NCBI RefSeq assembly: GCF_009832865.1
Contig: NZ_CP047130.1
Coordinates: 1 to 64,000 of the forward strand
From: Colwellia sp. 20A7
GTDB taxonomy: Bacteria > Pseudomonadota > Gammaproteobacteria > Enterobacterales > Alteromonadaceae
Direction: 5' to 3'
DNA length: 64,000 nucleotides
The position numbers were made by a program, and so were the translations under genes. Of the stretch, positions 11,196 to 21,342 are shown in pieces (within the stretch, counting starts at the first letter, position 1; every line of letters begins with the position of its first letter). Under the pieces are notes generated by a model, which saw only the letters and a list, made by a program, of their open reading frames with translations, had not been told where the DNA came from and made no database searches.

Positions 11196-13130
11196 ATGCT
11201 AACCCGAGTAGTGCCGAAAATATTGTTAACACTGGCTATAGTTAGTTATAGCTTTAGCCTACAGGCGAGTGAGCCATTCAAAATAACAGTAGATAAAATA
11301 CAACAAAAAAACTTTATTAAAGCAGAAAAACTTGTCAATAAAAGTGGTTCTGCTCAATATCAAGTACTCTATAACCAACTTCATTATTATTCTTTACAAC
11401 CTTATTTAGATCAACAGCGCTTGATGAACAAAATGAGCTTGTCTGATGCAAAAGAAATATCACAATTTTTAGATAAGTATCAAGGTACGCCTCTTGATTG
11501 GTCTTTACGAAAAAAATGGTTAACTTATCTCGCGAATAAGAAGCAAGGTGCCTTGTATTTAAAAGATTATAGCCTGACTTCAAATGCTGCATTAGTGTGC
11601 CATCAGTTAAACTTTAGTTTGCAGTCTGGTGTCTCTGAGAGTGAGGTGCTGCCAAAGGTTACTAAATTATGGGTAGTGGGTAAGTCACAAGACAAAGCAT
11701 GTGATTCTTTATTTGAACGTTGGCAAAAAGCAGGATACCGCACGAATGATATTATTTGGCAGCGTATTAGCTTAGCAGCTGATGGAGGAAAACATACACT
11801 CATTCCTTATTTAACTAAATTACTACCGCCTGAGCAGCAATATTTAGGGCGTTTGTGGCATAAAGTTAGACGTGACCCTTCTATGGCAAGCAAATTTAAA
11901 AACTTTCCTAATAAATCGGCACGAGAAGTAGAAATACTGACTTATGGTTTTAAACGACTGATATGGCATTCTCCCGATATCGCTATTCGTAGTTATAACA
12001 AAGCAAAGTTGATATTTACTTTTACTAAAGATCAACAGCAACAAATAACAGAAAAATTTGCTGTCGCTTTATCATCGAAAAACCACCATGCAGCACAATT
12101 ATGGCTTGATAAGCTTGATGTTAACGTATTGAGCGATAGTATTCTGCAACGACGATTATCTCAGGCATTAAAGAAAAATGATTGGGATCAATTAATTATA
12201 GATTTAGCGCAATTACCTAAAAAGCATAAGAATGATTTAAAGTGGAAGTATTGGTATGCACGGGCTTTAATTGAAACAAATGCAAATGAACCAGGTATTC
12301 TTTTATTACAAGAGTTAGCTAATAAACGTCATTATTATGGATTTCTTGCAGCAAGTTATTTAAAGAAACCGGTGAACCTACAAAACAAACCACTTGAGTT
12401 TTCTTTAGCTGAAAAAAAACAAGTGATTAGTTATCCTGCCGCTAAACGCGCTTTTGAATTTCATTCTTTAGGGCGCCACCATCAAGCACGTTCAGAGTGG
12501 AATTATTTACTTAAGAAATTAAGTAATAGAGAACAATTAATCGCAGCAAAAATAGCGAATGAAAATCAATGGTTTGATAGAACAATTTTTACTTTAGTGA
12601 GTGCCGGCTATTTAGATGATGTTGATTTACGTTTTCCTAAAGCGTTTGACAAAGAAATTAATTTTTATGCAAAAGCAGAGAAAATAGCACCTTCGTGGGC
12701 GTTTGCTATAGCAAGAAGAGAAAGCTCTTTTATGAAGGATGCTCATTCTCCTGTAGGTGCTAAAGGGCTAATGCAATTAATGCCTAATACGGCAAAAAGC
12801 CTTAAAAAGGGAAGGGTCAATAATAGTTACTTATTGAATGCTGAAAATAATATTGAATTAGGCACTAAGTATTTAAAGATTCTTTTGGGTAAAAACAATG
12901 GTAACCAGTTGCTTGCTACAGCTTCATATAATGCTGGGCCATATAGAGTGAGTACTTGGGTAAATAATATAGAATCTATTCCAGCAGATATTTGGATTGA
13001 GACCATACCTTACAAAGAAACGCGAAACTATGTAAAAAGTGTTTTAGCTTATCAGGAAATATATCAGCATAAACCAGGACAAGTTAGTGAGCTTTTTGAA
13101 AAAGTAATTAACATGACCATAGGTGGTTAA
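11196..13130 (+). CDS. slt: Soluble lytic murein transglycosylase
   Basis: Slt cleaves peptidoglycan glycan strands in the periplasm, forming 1,6-anhydro ends. An N-terminal signal peptide (about residues 1-24, hydrophobic ILLTLAIVSYSFSLQA) precedes a long alpha-superhelical doughnut domain. The C-terminal lysozyme-like domain has the catalytic Glu509 in AIARRESSF, then GAKGLMQLMPNTA and the TASYNAGP.RV motif. At 644 residues it equals E. coli Slt70 in length. The gene is monocistronic, with no clear terminator before pepQ. Confidence 0.95.
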   Translation: MLTRVVPKILLTLAIVSYSFSLQASEPFKITVDKIQQKNFIKAEKLVNKSGSAQYQVLYNQLHYYSLQPYLDQQRLMNKMSLSDAKEISQFLDKYQGTPLDWSLRKKWLTYLANKKQGALYLKDYSLTSNAALVCHQLNFSLQSGVSESEVLPKVTKLWVVGKSQDKACDSLFERWQKAGYRTNDIIWQRISLAADGGKHTLIPYLTKLLPPEQQYLGRLWHKVRRDPSMASKFKNFPNKSAREVEILTYGFKRLIWHSPDIAIRSYNKAKLIFTFTKDQQQQITEKFAVALSSKNHHAAQLWLDKLDVNVLSDSILQRRLSQALKKNDWDQLIIDLAQLPKKHKNDLKWKYWYARALIETNANEPGILLLQELANKRHYYGFLAASYLKKPVNLQNKPLEFSLAEKKQVISYPAAKRAFEFHSLGRHHQARSEWNYLLKKLSNREQLIAAKIANENQWFDRTIFTLVSAGYLDDVDLRFPKAFDKEINFYAKAEKIAPSWAFAIARRESSFMKDAHSPVGAKGLMQLMPNTAKSLKKGRVNNSYLLNAENNIELGTKYLKILLGKNNGNQLLATASYNAGPYRVSTWVNNIESIPADIWIETIPYKETRNYVKSVLAYQEIYQHKPGQVSELFEKVINMTIGG

Positions 13131-13225
13131 CTCTTTTGTTATTCATAAAGTAAAAGAGATGTAAATCAAGTCAGCTGTACAATAAGATGCACAAATTTAA
13201 AGAAGATCTGTTGTAGTGTTATAGC

Positions 13226-13254
13226 TTGAAAATAAAAGGGTATGGTATTATACC
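13226..13254 (+). promoter_or_regulatory. Possible sigma-70 promoter for pepQ
   Basis: TTGAAA at 13226-13231 and TATACC at 13249-13254 are separated by 17 nt, just upstream of pepQ. The leader would be very short, so confidence is modest. Confidence 0.35.
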
Positions 13255-13275
13255 GAAAAATTTATGGGAGGGTTT

Positions 13276-14607
13276 ATGACTACATTAACCAACAAGTTAA
13301 AAGAAGAGTATTCAGCACATATTGACAGTTTACAACAACGAACAAAACAAGCGTTGTTATGTGAAAAAATTGAAGGTGTGGTGATTCATTCAGGCCAAGA
13401 AATTAAAGCTTTTCTTGATGATAATGCTTACCCATTTAGAGTAAACCCTCACTTTAAACATTGGCTACCTTTAATTGATGTGCCTAATTGCTGGCTTATT
13501 ATAAATGGTGAAGATAAGCCAACGCTTATTTATTATCAACCTGTCGATTTTTGGCATAAAGTAATCCCGTTAGCTGAAAGTTATTGGGGTGAATTTTTTC
13601 ATATTAAAGTACTTACTAAAGCAAGCGATGTAGATAAATTATTACCTTATGATAAAAAAGACTTTGCTTATATTGGTAGTCATATTGAAGTGGCAAAAGC
13701 GTTAGGGTTTGAAGAAATTAATCCTGAGCCGTTATTAAACTACTTTCATTATCACCGTGCTTATAAAACATCATATGAACTAGTGTGCTTGCGTGAGTCT
13801 AATAACTTGGCTGTAACAGCACATAATGCCGCAAAAAAAGCATTTTTCAGTGGCGCTACAGAGTATGATATTCAACAAGCTTACCTTAGCGCTATAGGCT
13901 ATACGACTAATGAAACGCCGTATGGCAATATTGTCGCACTAAATAAAAATTGCTCAGTTTTACATTATATGACGCTAGATAAAGTGGCCCCGCAAACACA
14001 TAAATCATTTCTAATTGATGCAGGTGCAAACTTTCATGGTTACGCTGCTGATATAACGCGTACGTATTCTTTTAAGCGAGATAAGTTTGCCGAGTTGATC
14101 GCCCGCATGGATCAATTAATGCTTAATGCTGTTGAAGGCTTGAAGCCAGGTGTAAGCTATGTAGATTTACATATTGCTACCTATAGAGAAATTGCACAGG
14201 TGTTAGTCGAGTTCGATTTTATTAAAGTAAGTGCAGATACTGCTGTTGAGTCGGGTATTGTAAGTACCTTTTTCCCTCATGGGCTAGGACATCATTTAGG
14301 TTTGCAAGTACACGATGTTGGCAGTTTTATGGCAGATGAACGTGGTACTCATATTAACTCTCCTGAGAAACATCCTTTTTTACGTACTTCAAGAATCATT
14401 GAAGCAGGGCAGGTTTTTACAATAGAACCTGGACTATATTTTGTTGATTCTTTACTTAGCACATTAAAAGACTCAAAAAATAGTGATCAAGTTAACTGGG
14501 AAAAAGTTGATAGTATGCGTGATTTTGGTGGAATTCGTATTGAAGATAACATCATTGTTCATCAATCGCATAATGAAAATATGACCCGTGACTTAGGCTT
14601 GAACTAG
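13276..14607 (+). CDS. pepQ: Xaa-Pro dipeptidase
   Basis: PepQ is a cytosolic metallopeptidase of family M24B that hydrolyses X-proline dipeptides. The metal-ligand motifs are present in order: LIDAGANFHGYAADITRTY (two Asp), FPHGLGHHLGLQVHD (His), TIEPGLYF (Glu) and GGIRIEDN (Glu). I chose ATG 13276 because GGGAGGG lies just upstream; this gives 443 residues, the same as E. coli PepQ, whereas ATG 13264 puts the ribosome-binding site inside the gene. It leads the conserved pepQ-yigZ-trkH run. In E. coli fadBA lies next to this run; here it is absent. Confidence 0.96.
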   Translation: MTTLTNKLKEEYSAHIDSLQQRTKQALLCEKIEGVVIHSGQEIKAFLDDNAYPFRVNPHFKHWLPLIDVPNCWLIINGEDKPTLIYYQPVDFWHKVIPLAESYWGEFFHIKVLTKASDVDKLLPYDKKDFAYIGSHIEVAKALGFEEINPEPLLNYFHYHRAYKTSYELVCLRESNNLAVTAHNAAKKAFFSGATEYDIQQAYLSAIGYTTNETPYGNIVALNKNCSVLHYMTLDKVAPQTHKSFLIDAGANFHGYAADITRTYSFKRDKFAELIARMDQLMLNAVEGLKPGVSYVDLHIATYREIAQVLVEFDFIKVSADTAVESGIVSTFFPHGLGHHLGLQVHDVGSFMADERGTHINSPEKHPFLRTSRIIEAGQVFTIEPGLYFVDSLLSTLKDSKNSDQVNWEKVDSMRDFGGIRIEDNIIVHQSHNENMTRDLGLN

Positions 14608-14639
14608 TCTTTTGCTAAACTTTCTTGGATGTTAGAGTT

Positions 14640-15260
14640 ATGACAAAGCCTTATCAAATAGCGGTTAACGATGTTGAACATGAAACATTTGTTAACCGTA
14701 GTCGGTTTATTTGTTATTTGTCATCCTGTACTAGTATTGAAGAAGCAAAGGCGCAAGTTAAGCAAAGGCAACTTGAGCATCCTCAAGCCAGTCACCATTG
14801 TTATGCTTTTTTAACCAAAGCAGCAGATGATAGCTTAGGTTATGGCTATTCTGATGATGGCGAACCAAGTGGCACCGCTGGTAAACCTATGCTGGCGGTT
14901 TTACAAGGTGGTGGCATTGGGCAAGTTTGTGCTGTAGTTGTACGATATTTTGGTGGCACTAAACTAGGTACTGGTGGTTTACAGCGAGCTTATGGTGATA
15001 GTGTTCGCCAAGCGCTTGTGTTTTTACAATCGAAAACTAAAATAGCGATGGCGGCAAAAACTTTAGCGTGTCAATATAGCCAAGTTGATGATGTATTGCA
15101 TATAATTAGCCAAGTAGAAGGTCAGGTTATTGAGCAAGAATATTTACAAACAGTGCAGTTTAAACTCTTGTTACCACAAGCTGAATTAGCTTTGGTTGAA
15201 CATAAATTGCAAACACTGTCGGCAGGTCAATTAAAATTATACTCTTCTGATACCTTGTAG
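14640..15260 (+). CDS. yigZ: IMPACT-family protein YigZ
   Basis: YigZ belongs to the UPF0029/IMPACT family; its exact molecular role in bacteria is not settled. The family signature SDDGEPSGTAGKPML and the VVVRYFGGTKLGTGGL block are intact, followed by a ferredoxin-like C-terminal domain. With the ATG at 14640 the protein is 206 residues, close to E. coli YigZ, and a short AGAG precedes it; the in-frame ATG at 14625 lacks a ribosome-binding site. It lies between pepQ and trkH as in E. coli. Confidence 0.92.
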   Translation: MTKPYQIAVNDVEHETFVNRSRFICYLSSCTSIEEAKAQVKQRQLEHPQASHHCYAFLTKAADDSLGYGYSDDGEPSGTAGKPMLAVLQGGGIGQVCAVVVRYFGGTKLGTGGLQRAYGDSVRQALVFLQSKTKIAMAAKTLACQYSQVDDVLHIISQVEGQVIEQEYLQTVQFKLLLPQAELALVEHKLQTLSAGQLKLYSSDTL

Positions 15261-15310
15261 GTTGGGTTGTATACCAACATTAAATAAAATAATGATGCAA
15301 AAAACAAAAC

Positions 15311-16762
15311 GTGCAATATAAAAATATTATTCGAATTTTAGGTTTGTTAGTCGCACTACTCAGTGTCACTATGCTTCCGCCTGCCATGGTGTCTATGATC
15401 TATCGTGATGGTGGCGGTGTACCTTTTTTAATGGGCTTTTTATGTTGCCTGTTTACCGGTTTTTTAGCTTGGTATCCTTTTAGGGGGGAAAAAACCGATC
15501 TAAAATCTCGAGAAGGTTTCTTGATTGTGGTGTTATTTTGGTTAGTACTTGCTAGCTTCTCCGCTATTCCTCTTATCTTATTAGATCAGCCATCATTGTC
15601 AGTGACTGATGCATTTTTTGAATCATTCTCAGGTTTAACGACGACAGGGGCGACCATTTTAAATCGTATTGATGGTTTACCTCATGCCGTGTTGTGGTAT
15701 CGCCAGCAGTTACAGTGGTTAGGTGGTATGGGGATTATTGTATTAGCTGTTGCGGTATTACCTATGTTAGGTATTGGTGGTATGCAGCTATATCGAGCAG
15801 AGATTCCTGGCCCAGTAAAAGATTCAAAGATGACACCAAGAATAGCCGATACAGCAAAGCATTTATGGTATATCTATTTATCATTAACAGTTGCTTGTGC
15901 AGCAGCGTATTGGTTGGCGGGTATGTCAGTATTTGACGCTATTTGTCATTCATTTTCCACTGTTGCCATTGGAGGGTTTTCTACTCACGATGCCAGCATG
16001 GGGTATTTTAACAGCCCCACGATTAACTTGGTTTGTGTGTTCTTCTTAATTATTGCGAGTGTAAATTTCGCCCTACATTACGCTGTGGTTCAAAGTAAAT
16101 CCCTTAGAAACTATTTTGCTGACCCAGAATTTAAAGCGTTTCTTGCTATACAAATTGTACTAACTCTTATTTGTTTTACAGTATTAATGACGTCTGGCAC
16201 TTATCAAGATGCAGATAAAGCATTTGACCAAGCCTTATTTCAATCTGTTTCAATTAGTACAACAGCAGGCTTCTCAACCACTTCATTTGCCGATTGGCCA
16301 ACACTTTTACCTTTGTTACTGATTTTTTCGAGTTTTATTGGTGGTTGTGCAGCGAGTACCGCTGGCGGTATGAAGGTAGTGAGGGTATTACTACTGTACT
16401 TACAAGGTTTACGTGAGCTAAATAAGTTAGTACATCCCAGGGCTATTTTTAAGATTAAAATGGGTAAAAAGGTATTGCCAGATCGTGTTGTAGAAGCTGT
16501 TTGGGGCTTCTTTTCTGCCTATGCTGCAGTATTTGTTATTTGTATGTTATTACTATTAGCAACTGGTATGGATGATATTACTGCATTTACAGCTGTTGCT
16601 GCTGCCATTAACAACCTTGGTCCAGGATTAGGGGAGGTTGCCGCTAACTTCTCAGGTATTGGGGATGCGAGCAAGTGGGTGTTAATTATGGCAATGCTAT
16701 TTGGACGCTTAGAAATATTTACTTTATTAGTACTCTTTACTCCTGGGTTTTGGCGTACATAA
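15311..16762 (+). CDS. trkH: Trk potassium uptake transmembrane subunit
   Basis: TrkH is the K+-translocating inner-membrane subunit; it works with cytosolic TrkA. The 483-residue protein starts at GTG and shows four membrane-pore-membrane repeats. The selectivity-filter glycines can be seen in SGLTTTGATI, STVAIGGFST, SISTTAGFST and AAINNLGPGLG. It ends the pepQ-yigZ-trkH run and faces trkA tail to tail across 126 nt, so both halves of the transporter sit side by side but in different transcripts. Confidence 0.96.
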   Translation: MQYKNIIRILGLLVALLSVTMLPPAMVSMIYRDGGGVPFLMGFLCCLFTGFLAWYPFRGEKTDLKSREGFLIVVLFWLVLASFSAIPLILLDQPSLSVTDAFFESFSGLTTTGATILNRIDGLPHAVLWYRQQLQWLGGMGIIVLAVAVLPMLGIGGMQLYRAEIPGPVKDSKMTPRIADTAKHLWYIYLSLTVACAAAYWLAGMSVFDAICHSFSTVAIGGFSTHDASMGYFNSPTINLVCVFFLIIASVNFALHYAVVQSKSLRNYFADPEFKAFLAIQIVLTLICFTVLMTSGTYQDADKAFDQALFQSVSISTTAGFSTTSFADWPTLLPLLLIFSSFIGGCAASTAGGMKVVRVLLLYLQGLRELNKLVHPRAIFKIKMGKKVLPDRVVEAVWGFFSAYAAVFVICMLLLLATGMDDITAFTAVAAAINNLGPGLGEVAANFSGIGDASKWVLIMAMLFGRLEIFTLLVLFTPGFWRT

Positions 16763-16790
16763 TGCTATTCATCAGTTGAGGAATAGCATT
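16761..16790. terminator. Hairpin between trkH and trkA
   Basis: A 10-bp perfect stem AATGCTATTC/GAATAGCATT with a 10-nt loop overlaps the trkH stop codon. No T run follows on the plus strand, so it may be a weak or factor-assisted terminator. Confidence 0.5.
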
Positions 16791-16888
16791 AATTGGCGCT
16801 AGAGTATGGTAAATATAATATTATTAAATCTTTGAAGTAATTAAAAATATATTAAACTGAGTTCAGAGTAGTTAAATAAATTGGCGCG

Positions 16889-18265
16889 TTAGAAATACGT
16901 TGCACTAACTTGGAATAACCTTTCCACATCACCAATGTAACGTTTATTAACGAGAAAGAGGATAACATGGTCTTCTTCTTCTATTAGTGTATTAGAGTGA
17001 GCTATTAACACCTCTATACCTCTAACAATTGCACCAATAGTTGTACCCGGCGGTAACTTGATATTTTGAACTGAGCGCCCAACTACTTTTGAAGATTTCT
17101 CATCTCCTTTGGCAACAATTTCAATCGCTTCAGCTGCACCACCACGTAAGCTATACACATTATCAATAGTACCTCGTCTTACATGAGTGAGTAACGCAGA
17201 AATTGTGGCTTGTTGTGGTGAAATGGCTATATCAATAGCGCCACCATGGACTAGCTCAACATAGGCATCACGCTGAATAAGTACCATTGTTTTTCGAACA
17301 CCAAGCTTTTTAGCAAGTAATGAAGACATGATATTAGCTTCATCATCATTAGTTACAGCAATAAATACATCGAATTGGTCTATATTTTCTTCTGTTAATA
17401 ACTCTATATCTGAAGAGTCGCCTTGAAATACTAGGGTGTTATTAAGTTCAGACGTTAGCTCAGCAGCCCTTGTTGCAGAACGCTCTATTAATTTAACTTG
17501 ATGATTATCTTCTAGAATACTCGCTAAACCAGCGCCGATATTACCGCCACCAACAATCATTATTCGTTTATAGGCAGGCTCTAGTTTTTGTAGTTCATTC
17601 ATCACTGCCCGTATGTGAATACTTGCGGCAATGAAAAACACCTCATCATCTGCTTCAATAACAGTAGTACCTAGAGGGCGGATAGGCTTGCCATCTCGAT
17701 AAATGGCAGCAACACGGGTATCAACATTGGGTATATGGTCTCTTAATGTTGATAATGCATGGCCAACAAGTAAACCACCATAATAGGCTTTTACTGCTAC
17801 TAAGCTAACACGACCACTAGCAAATTCTAATACTTGTAATGCGCCTGGATAATCAATTAAGCGAGCTATATCACGGGTAACTAATTCTTCAGGTGCAATA
17901 ACATGATCAATAGGAATGTGTAGCTTATGAAATAATTGCTTTGAATGTTTTAATATTTGGTTTGAGCGAATACGAGCTATTTTTTTATGAGTATTAAATA
18001 AAGAAGAACAAATTTGGCAAGTGATCATATTCGTGGCATCGTCTGAAGTAACAGCGATAACCATGTCAGCATCTTCAGCACCCGCGTTTCTTAATACGTC
18101 TGGATGACAGCCTTGGCCAGTGACAACTTTAAGATCCATTCTGTCTTGTAGCTCACGAAGTTTTTCTCCGTCAACATCAACAACAGATATATCGTTATTT
18201 TCACCAACAAGGTTTTCCGCTAAAGTTCCACCTACTTGGCCTGCACCGACTATTATTATTTTCAT
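16889..18265 (-). CDS. trkA: Trk system potassium uptake regulatory protein TrkA
   Basis: TrkA is a peripheral cytosolic NAD(H)/ATP-binding ring that gates TrkH. Two tandem RCK units are seen: the first Rossmann motif [13 protein letters not shown] at the N-terminus and the second [14 protein letters not shown] in the middle, each followed by a TrkA_C lobe. At 458 residues the length is normal. It is the last gene of def-fmt-rsmB-trkA, starting about 54 nt after rsmB. Confidence 0.97.
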   Translation of the reverse strand: MKIIIVGAGQVGGTLAENLVGENNDISVVDVDGEKLRELQDRMDLKVVTGQGCHPDVLRNAGAEDADMVIAVTSDDATNMITCQICSSLFNTHKKIARIRSNQILKHSKQLFHKLHIPIDHVIAPEELVTRDIARLIDYPGALQVLEFASGRVSLVAVKAYYGGLLVGHALSTLRDHIPNVDTRVAAIYRDGKPIRPLGTTVIEADDEVFFIAASIHIRAVMNELQKLEPAYKRIMIVGGGNIGAGLASILEDNHQVKLIERSATRAAELTSELNNTLVFQGDSSDIELLTEENIDQFDVFIAVTNDDEANIMSSLLAKKLGVRKTMVLIQRDAYVELVHGGAIDIAISPQQATISALLTHVRRGTIDNVYSLRGGAAEAIEIVAKGDEKSSKVVGRSVQNIKLPPGTTIGAIVRGIEVLIAHSNTLIEEEDHVILFLVNKRYIGDVERLFQVSATYF

Positions 18266-18319
18266 TTATTGTTGTTTTTCTCAAATTAGCTTGTGTGTTT
18301 TGAATATAGAATAATTTTA

Positions 18320-19681
18320 TTAAGCTTCTACTTTTAATAGTTTAGCGTAATAAAAACCATCCATATTATTTTCACCAGGCAATAATTGCCAACCGATGGT
18401 TCCTTCAGTTTGATTTTTCTCGCCATCAATAGGAACTAATTTTGCATCAGTGTTATTTTTAATAAAGTGTTCTATTTGTTCGTTATTTTCTTGCGGTAAA
18501 ATACTACAAGTAGCGTAAAGTAAAGTACCACCGGGCTTGAGTAAAGACCATGTTTCTTTTAAAATTTGCTGTTGTAAAATAACTAATGCGTCTATGTCAC
18601 TTGCTTTGCGTAACCACTTTATATCAGGGTGACGACGAATTACACCTGTTGCCGAACAAGGTACATCTAATAAAATACGGTCAAAGTATTGTCCCTGCCA
18701 CCATGTTTGTGAATTTGCAGCATCGGCGGCAATAACGGTAGCTTCTACATTTAAACGTGTAAGGTTTTCTTGTACTCTAACTAAACGGCTAGCTTCTATG
18801 TCAATTGCGGTCATTGACGCTATTTCAGGATATTGCTCTAATATATGGCAAGTTTTCCCACCGGGTGCTGCACAAGAGTCGAGTACTACATCACCTGGTT
18901 TACAGTCTAATAAACGTGCAGCTTGCTGAGCCGCGCCATCTTGTACCGATATCCAACCTTGTTCAAAGCCTGGTAGCTTTAACACATCAATAGGGTGTGT
19001 AAGTTCGATACCCTGGCTTAATGGGTCAACAGAATTAATTGATATTTCTTCAGCGGCTAATAGTTTTTGATAACTTGCACTATCGTGACAGCGCTGATTT
19101 GCTCTCAACCACATCGGCGGCTTTTGCTGGTTTGCGGTAAGTATTTGTTGCCACTTATCAGGATAAGCTTCTTGTACTTTTTTAATAAACCAGCTTGGGT
19201 GGTTGTATTGTATTGAAATAGGAAGTGTTGAATCTGGTATTGTAGATTCAGTTACTCCGCTTTTTTCTGTAGCACGAACAAAATTACGCAAAACAGCATT
19301 CACTAATGCTTTCATATGACGATTTTTAAGCGTACCTGTTGCCGCTACAGTTTCACTGACAGCCGCATGATCAGGTATACGCATATATTTTATCTGATAA
19401 ACACCAACTAATAATAGAAAATGAAATACACGCTGTTTTCCCGTTAAGGGTTTTTGCATTAAACCACGAACATCATTTTCTAATTCAGGTAAGTAGCGCA
19501 TTACGCCATAACAAATCTCTTGTAATAAGCCTTTATCTTTCGCTAACGCTTTGTCTTGCTGTTTTGGGAGCTCATCACCTAAACTACGTCCTTGATCAAT
19601 AACGCTATAACAACATTTAGCCGCTAATGCTCGAATGTTAACTAGTTTTTGATTATTTGTTTTTGGGGCTGTAATAGTCAT
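18320..19681 (-). CDS. rsmB: 16S rRNA (cytosine-967-C5)-methyltransferase
   Basis: RsmB methylates C967 of 16S rRNA using S-adenosylmethionine. The N-terminal NusB-like RNA-binding domain (about residues 10-150) is followed by the catalytic fold: SAM motif DSCAAPGGKTCHILE, the LDVPCSATGV motif and the catalytic-cysteine motif YATCSILPQEN. At 453 residues it is slightly longer than E. coli RsmB. Its start abuts the fmt stop with no gap, which supports an operon. Confidence 0.96.
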   Translation of the reverse strand: MTITAPKTNNQKLVNIRALAAKCCYSVIDQGRSLGDELPKQQDKALAKDKGLLQEICYGVMRYLPELENDVRGLMQKPLTGKQRVFHFLLLVGVYQIKYMRIPDHAAVSETVAATGTLKNRHMKALVNAVLRNFVRATEKSGVTESTIPDSTLPISIQYNHPSWFIKKVQEAYPDKWQQILTANQQKPPMWLRANQRCHDSASYQKLLAAEEISINSVDPLSQGIELTHPIDVLKLPGFEQGWISVQDGAAQQAARLLDCKPGDVVLDSCAAPGGKTCHILEQYPEIASMTAIDIEASRLVRVQENLTRLNVEATVIAADAANSQTWWQGQYFDRILLDVPCSATGVIRRHPDIKWLRKASDIDALVILQQQILKETWSLLKPGGTLLYATCSILPQENNEQIEHFIKNNTDAKLVPIDGEKNQTEGTIGWQLLPGENNMDGFYYAKLLKVEA

Positions 19682-20677
19682 TTAGCTCACAACACTATTA
19701 ATATCTGTACCGTTGATATTAGCACCTACTGTAAACCAATCAGCTCGACCGTTTAGTATATCTTTAATCGGGAGGGCTTTTTTATTTGGTAATTGTAAAA
19801 CCTCTAAACAAATGGCGCCTTTAGCTGTGGCGACAACAATCCCTTCTTTATCTACAGAGATGATGCTACCAATTGGTTGAGTTGTTTTCATTTCTTTAAC
19901 TGATGCCTGCCAAATTCGAATACGATGTTGCTTGTTATGCTGAGAATTTTCAGTAAATGTAAATTGTGCTACTGGCCAAGGAATGTAAGCTCGAATTTTT
20001 CTATCTAATTCATGCGCTGTTAAATTCCAGTCTATTTCCGCTTCGTTTTTATCTAGTTTATGTGCATAGGTAGCTAGATCATTATTTTGCGTAATCGCTT
20101 TATGCGCACCTGTAGTCATTAATGCTAAGGTATCAACTAATGCGTTTGGCCCAAGTTGAGCTAACTTTTCATAAAGGCTAGCACTTGTATCGCTATTTTC
20201 AATGGTGCATTCTGCCGTTAAAATCATATCACCAGTATCAAGACCTTTATCCATTTGCATAATGGTGACACCCGTTTTTGAATCGCCAGCTTCTAACGAA
20301 CGTTGAATAGGTGCAGCGCCTCGCCATTTAGGAAGTAATGAACCATGTACATTAATACAACCTAACTGTGGTGTAGTAAGAATAACTTCTGGAAGTAATA
20401 GGCCGTATGCGACCACTACCATAACATCCGCATTATATTGTCCTAATTGCTGTTGATCACTTGCCTCTTTAAAATTAACAGGTTGCTCAACAGGTAAGTT
20501 ATTTTCAAGTGCTAATAACTTAGTGGCACAGGCTGTTAATTTTTTACCACGTCCGGCAGGTTTATCTGGCGGGCAATAAACAGCAACAACATTATGTTGG
20601 CTATTAATAAGGGCTGCTAAATGTTGGGCAGCAAAGTCGGGTGTTCCAGCAAAAATGATATTTAATGGCTTTAACAA
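19682..20677 (-). CDS. fmt: Methionyl-tRNA formyltransferase
   Basis: Fmt adds the formyl group to initiator Met-tRNA. The formyl-transfer motif INVHGSLLPKWRGAAPIQR with its catalytic Asn/His and the downstream TGVTIMQMDKGLDTGDM are both complete, followed by the C-terminal OB-fold. It is 331 residues, near the usual length. It follows def by 22 nt, pairing the enzymes that add and remove the formyl group. Confidence 0.97.
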   Translation of the reverse strand: MLKPLNIIFAGTPDFAAQHLAALINSQHNVVAVYCPPDKPAGRGKKLTACATKLLALENNLPVEQPVNFKEASDQQQLGQYNADVMVVVAYGLLLPEVILTTPQLGCINVHGSLLPKWRGAAPIQRSLEAGDSKTGVTIMQMDKGLDTGDMILTAECTIENSDTSASLYEKLAQLGPNALVDTLALMTTGAHKAITQNNDLATYAHKLDKNEAEIDWNLTAHELDRKIRAYIPWPVAQFTFTENSQHNKQHRIRIWQASVKEMKTTQPIGSIISVDKEGIVVATAKGAICLEVLQLPNKKALPIKDILNGRADWFTVGANINGTDINSVVS

Positions 20678-20699
20678 AAGTATTTCCTAAGGGTAAAAG

Positions 20700-21215
20700 T
20701 TAAGCGTTGGCTTTATCTAAACGTTCTTCTTTTTCTAGCTTTAATTTTATGCGTTGACGTTTTAGTGGCGATAAATAATCGACAAACAAAACACCATTCA
20801 AATGATCAAGCTCGTGCTGAATACAAATACTTAACAATTCTTCACCATCAAGTGTAAATTCTTCACCAGCTCTGTTTAAAGCTTTCACGGTACAAGTTGT
20901 GTGACGGTTCACTTTTGCATAAATACCAGGGACAGATAAACAGCCCTCTTCATTTATGACCGTTTCATCGCCTTTATTAATTATTTCTGGATTAATCAAT
21001 ACGATTGGTTGGTCACCATTTTCAGAAACATCCATTACAACGATACGTTGATGAATATCAACTTGAGTGGCTGCTAGACCAACTCCTTTTTCGTCATACA
21101 TGGTTTCTAGCATGTCATCTATAATGGTTAGTGTGTCGTCTGTAATTTCACTTACAGGCTTAGCCTTTGTTTTTAAACGAGGATCTGGAAAACGTAATAC
21201 AGTTAATATAGTCAT
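20700..21215 (-). CDS. def: Peptide deformylase
   Basis: Def removes the N-terminal formyl group from new proteins using a metal ion. The three family motifs are present: [19 protein letters not shown] (metal Cys) and QHELDHLNG (HExxH). Length is 171 residues, as usual. It heads the minus-strand operon def-fmt-rsmB-trkA; an extended -10 promoter lies about 60 nt upstream. Confidence 0.98.
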   Translation of the reverse strand: MTILTVLRFPDPRLKTKAKPVSEITDDTLTIIDDMLETMYDEKGVGLAATQVDIHQRIVVMDVSENGDQPIVLINPEIINKGDETVINEEGCLSVPGIYAKVNRHTTCTVKALNRAGEEFTLDGEELLSICIQHELDHLNGVLFVDYLSPLKRQRIKLKLEKEERLDKANA

Positions 21216-21275
21216 AATCTTACAAATGTTTGATAAAAGAATTAGCGATAATGCTTTTAGAGTGTTATGTTTAAC

Positions 21276-21284
21276 ATTATAGCA
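21276..21284 (-). promoter_or_regulatory. Extended -10 promoter of def operon
   Basis: On the minus strand TGC is followed directly by TATAAT, a perfect extended -10. No strong -35 is seen, as expected for this class. The transcript would start about 54 nt before def. Confidence 0.55.
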
Positions 21285-21342
21285 ATTAATAATACAGCAT
21301 TTCTATAAAAGCATGAAAAACCATAATAAAGGAACGAGTCAC

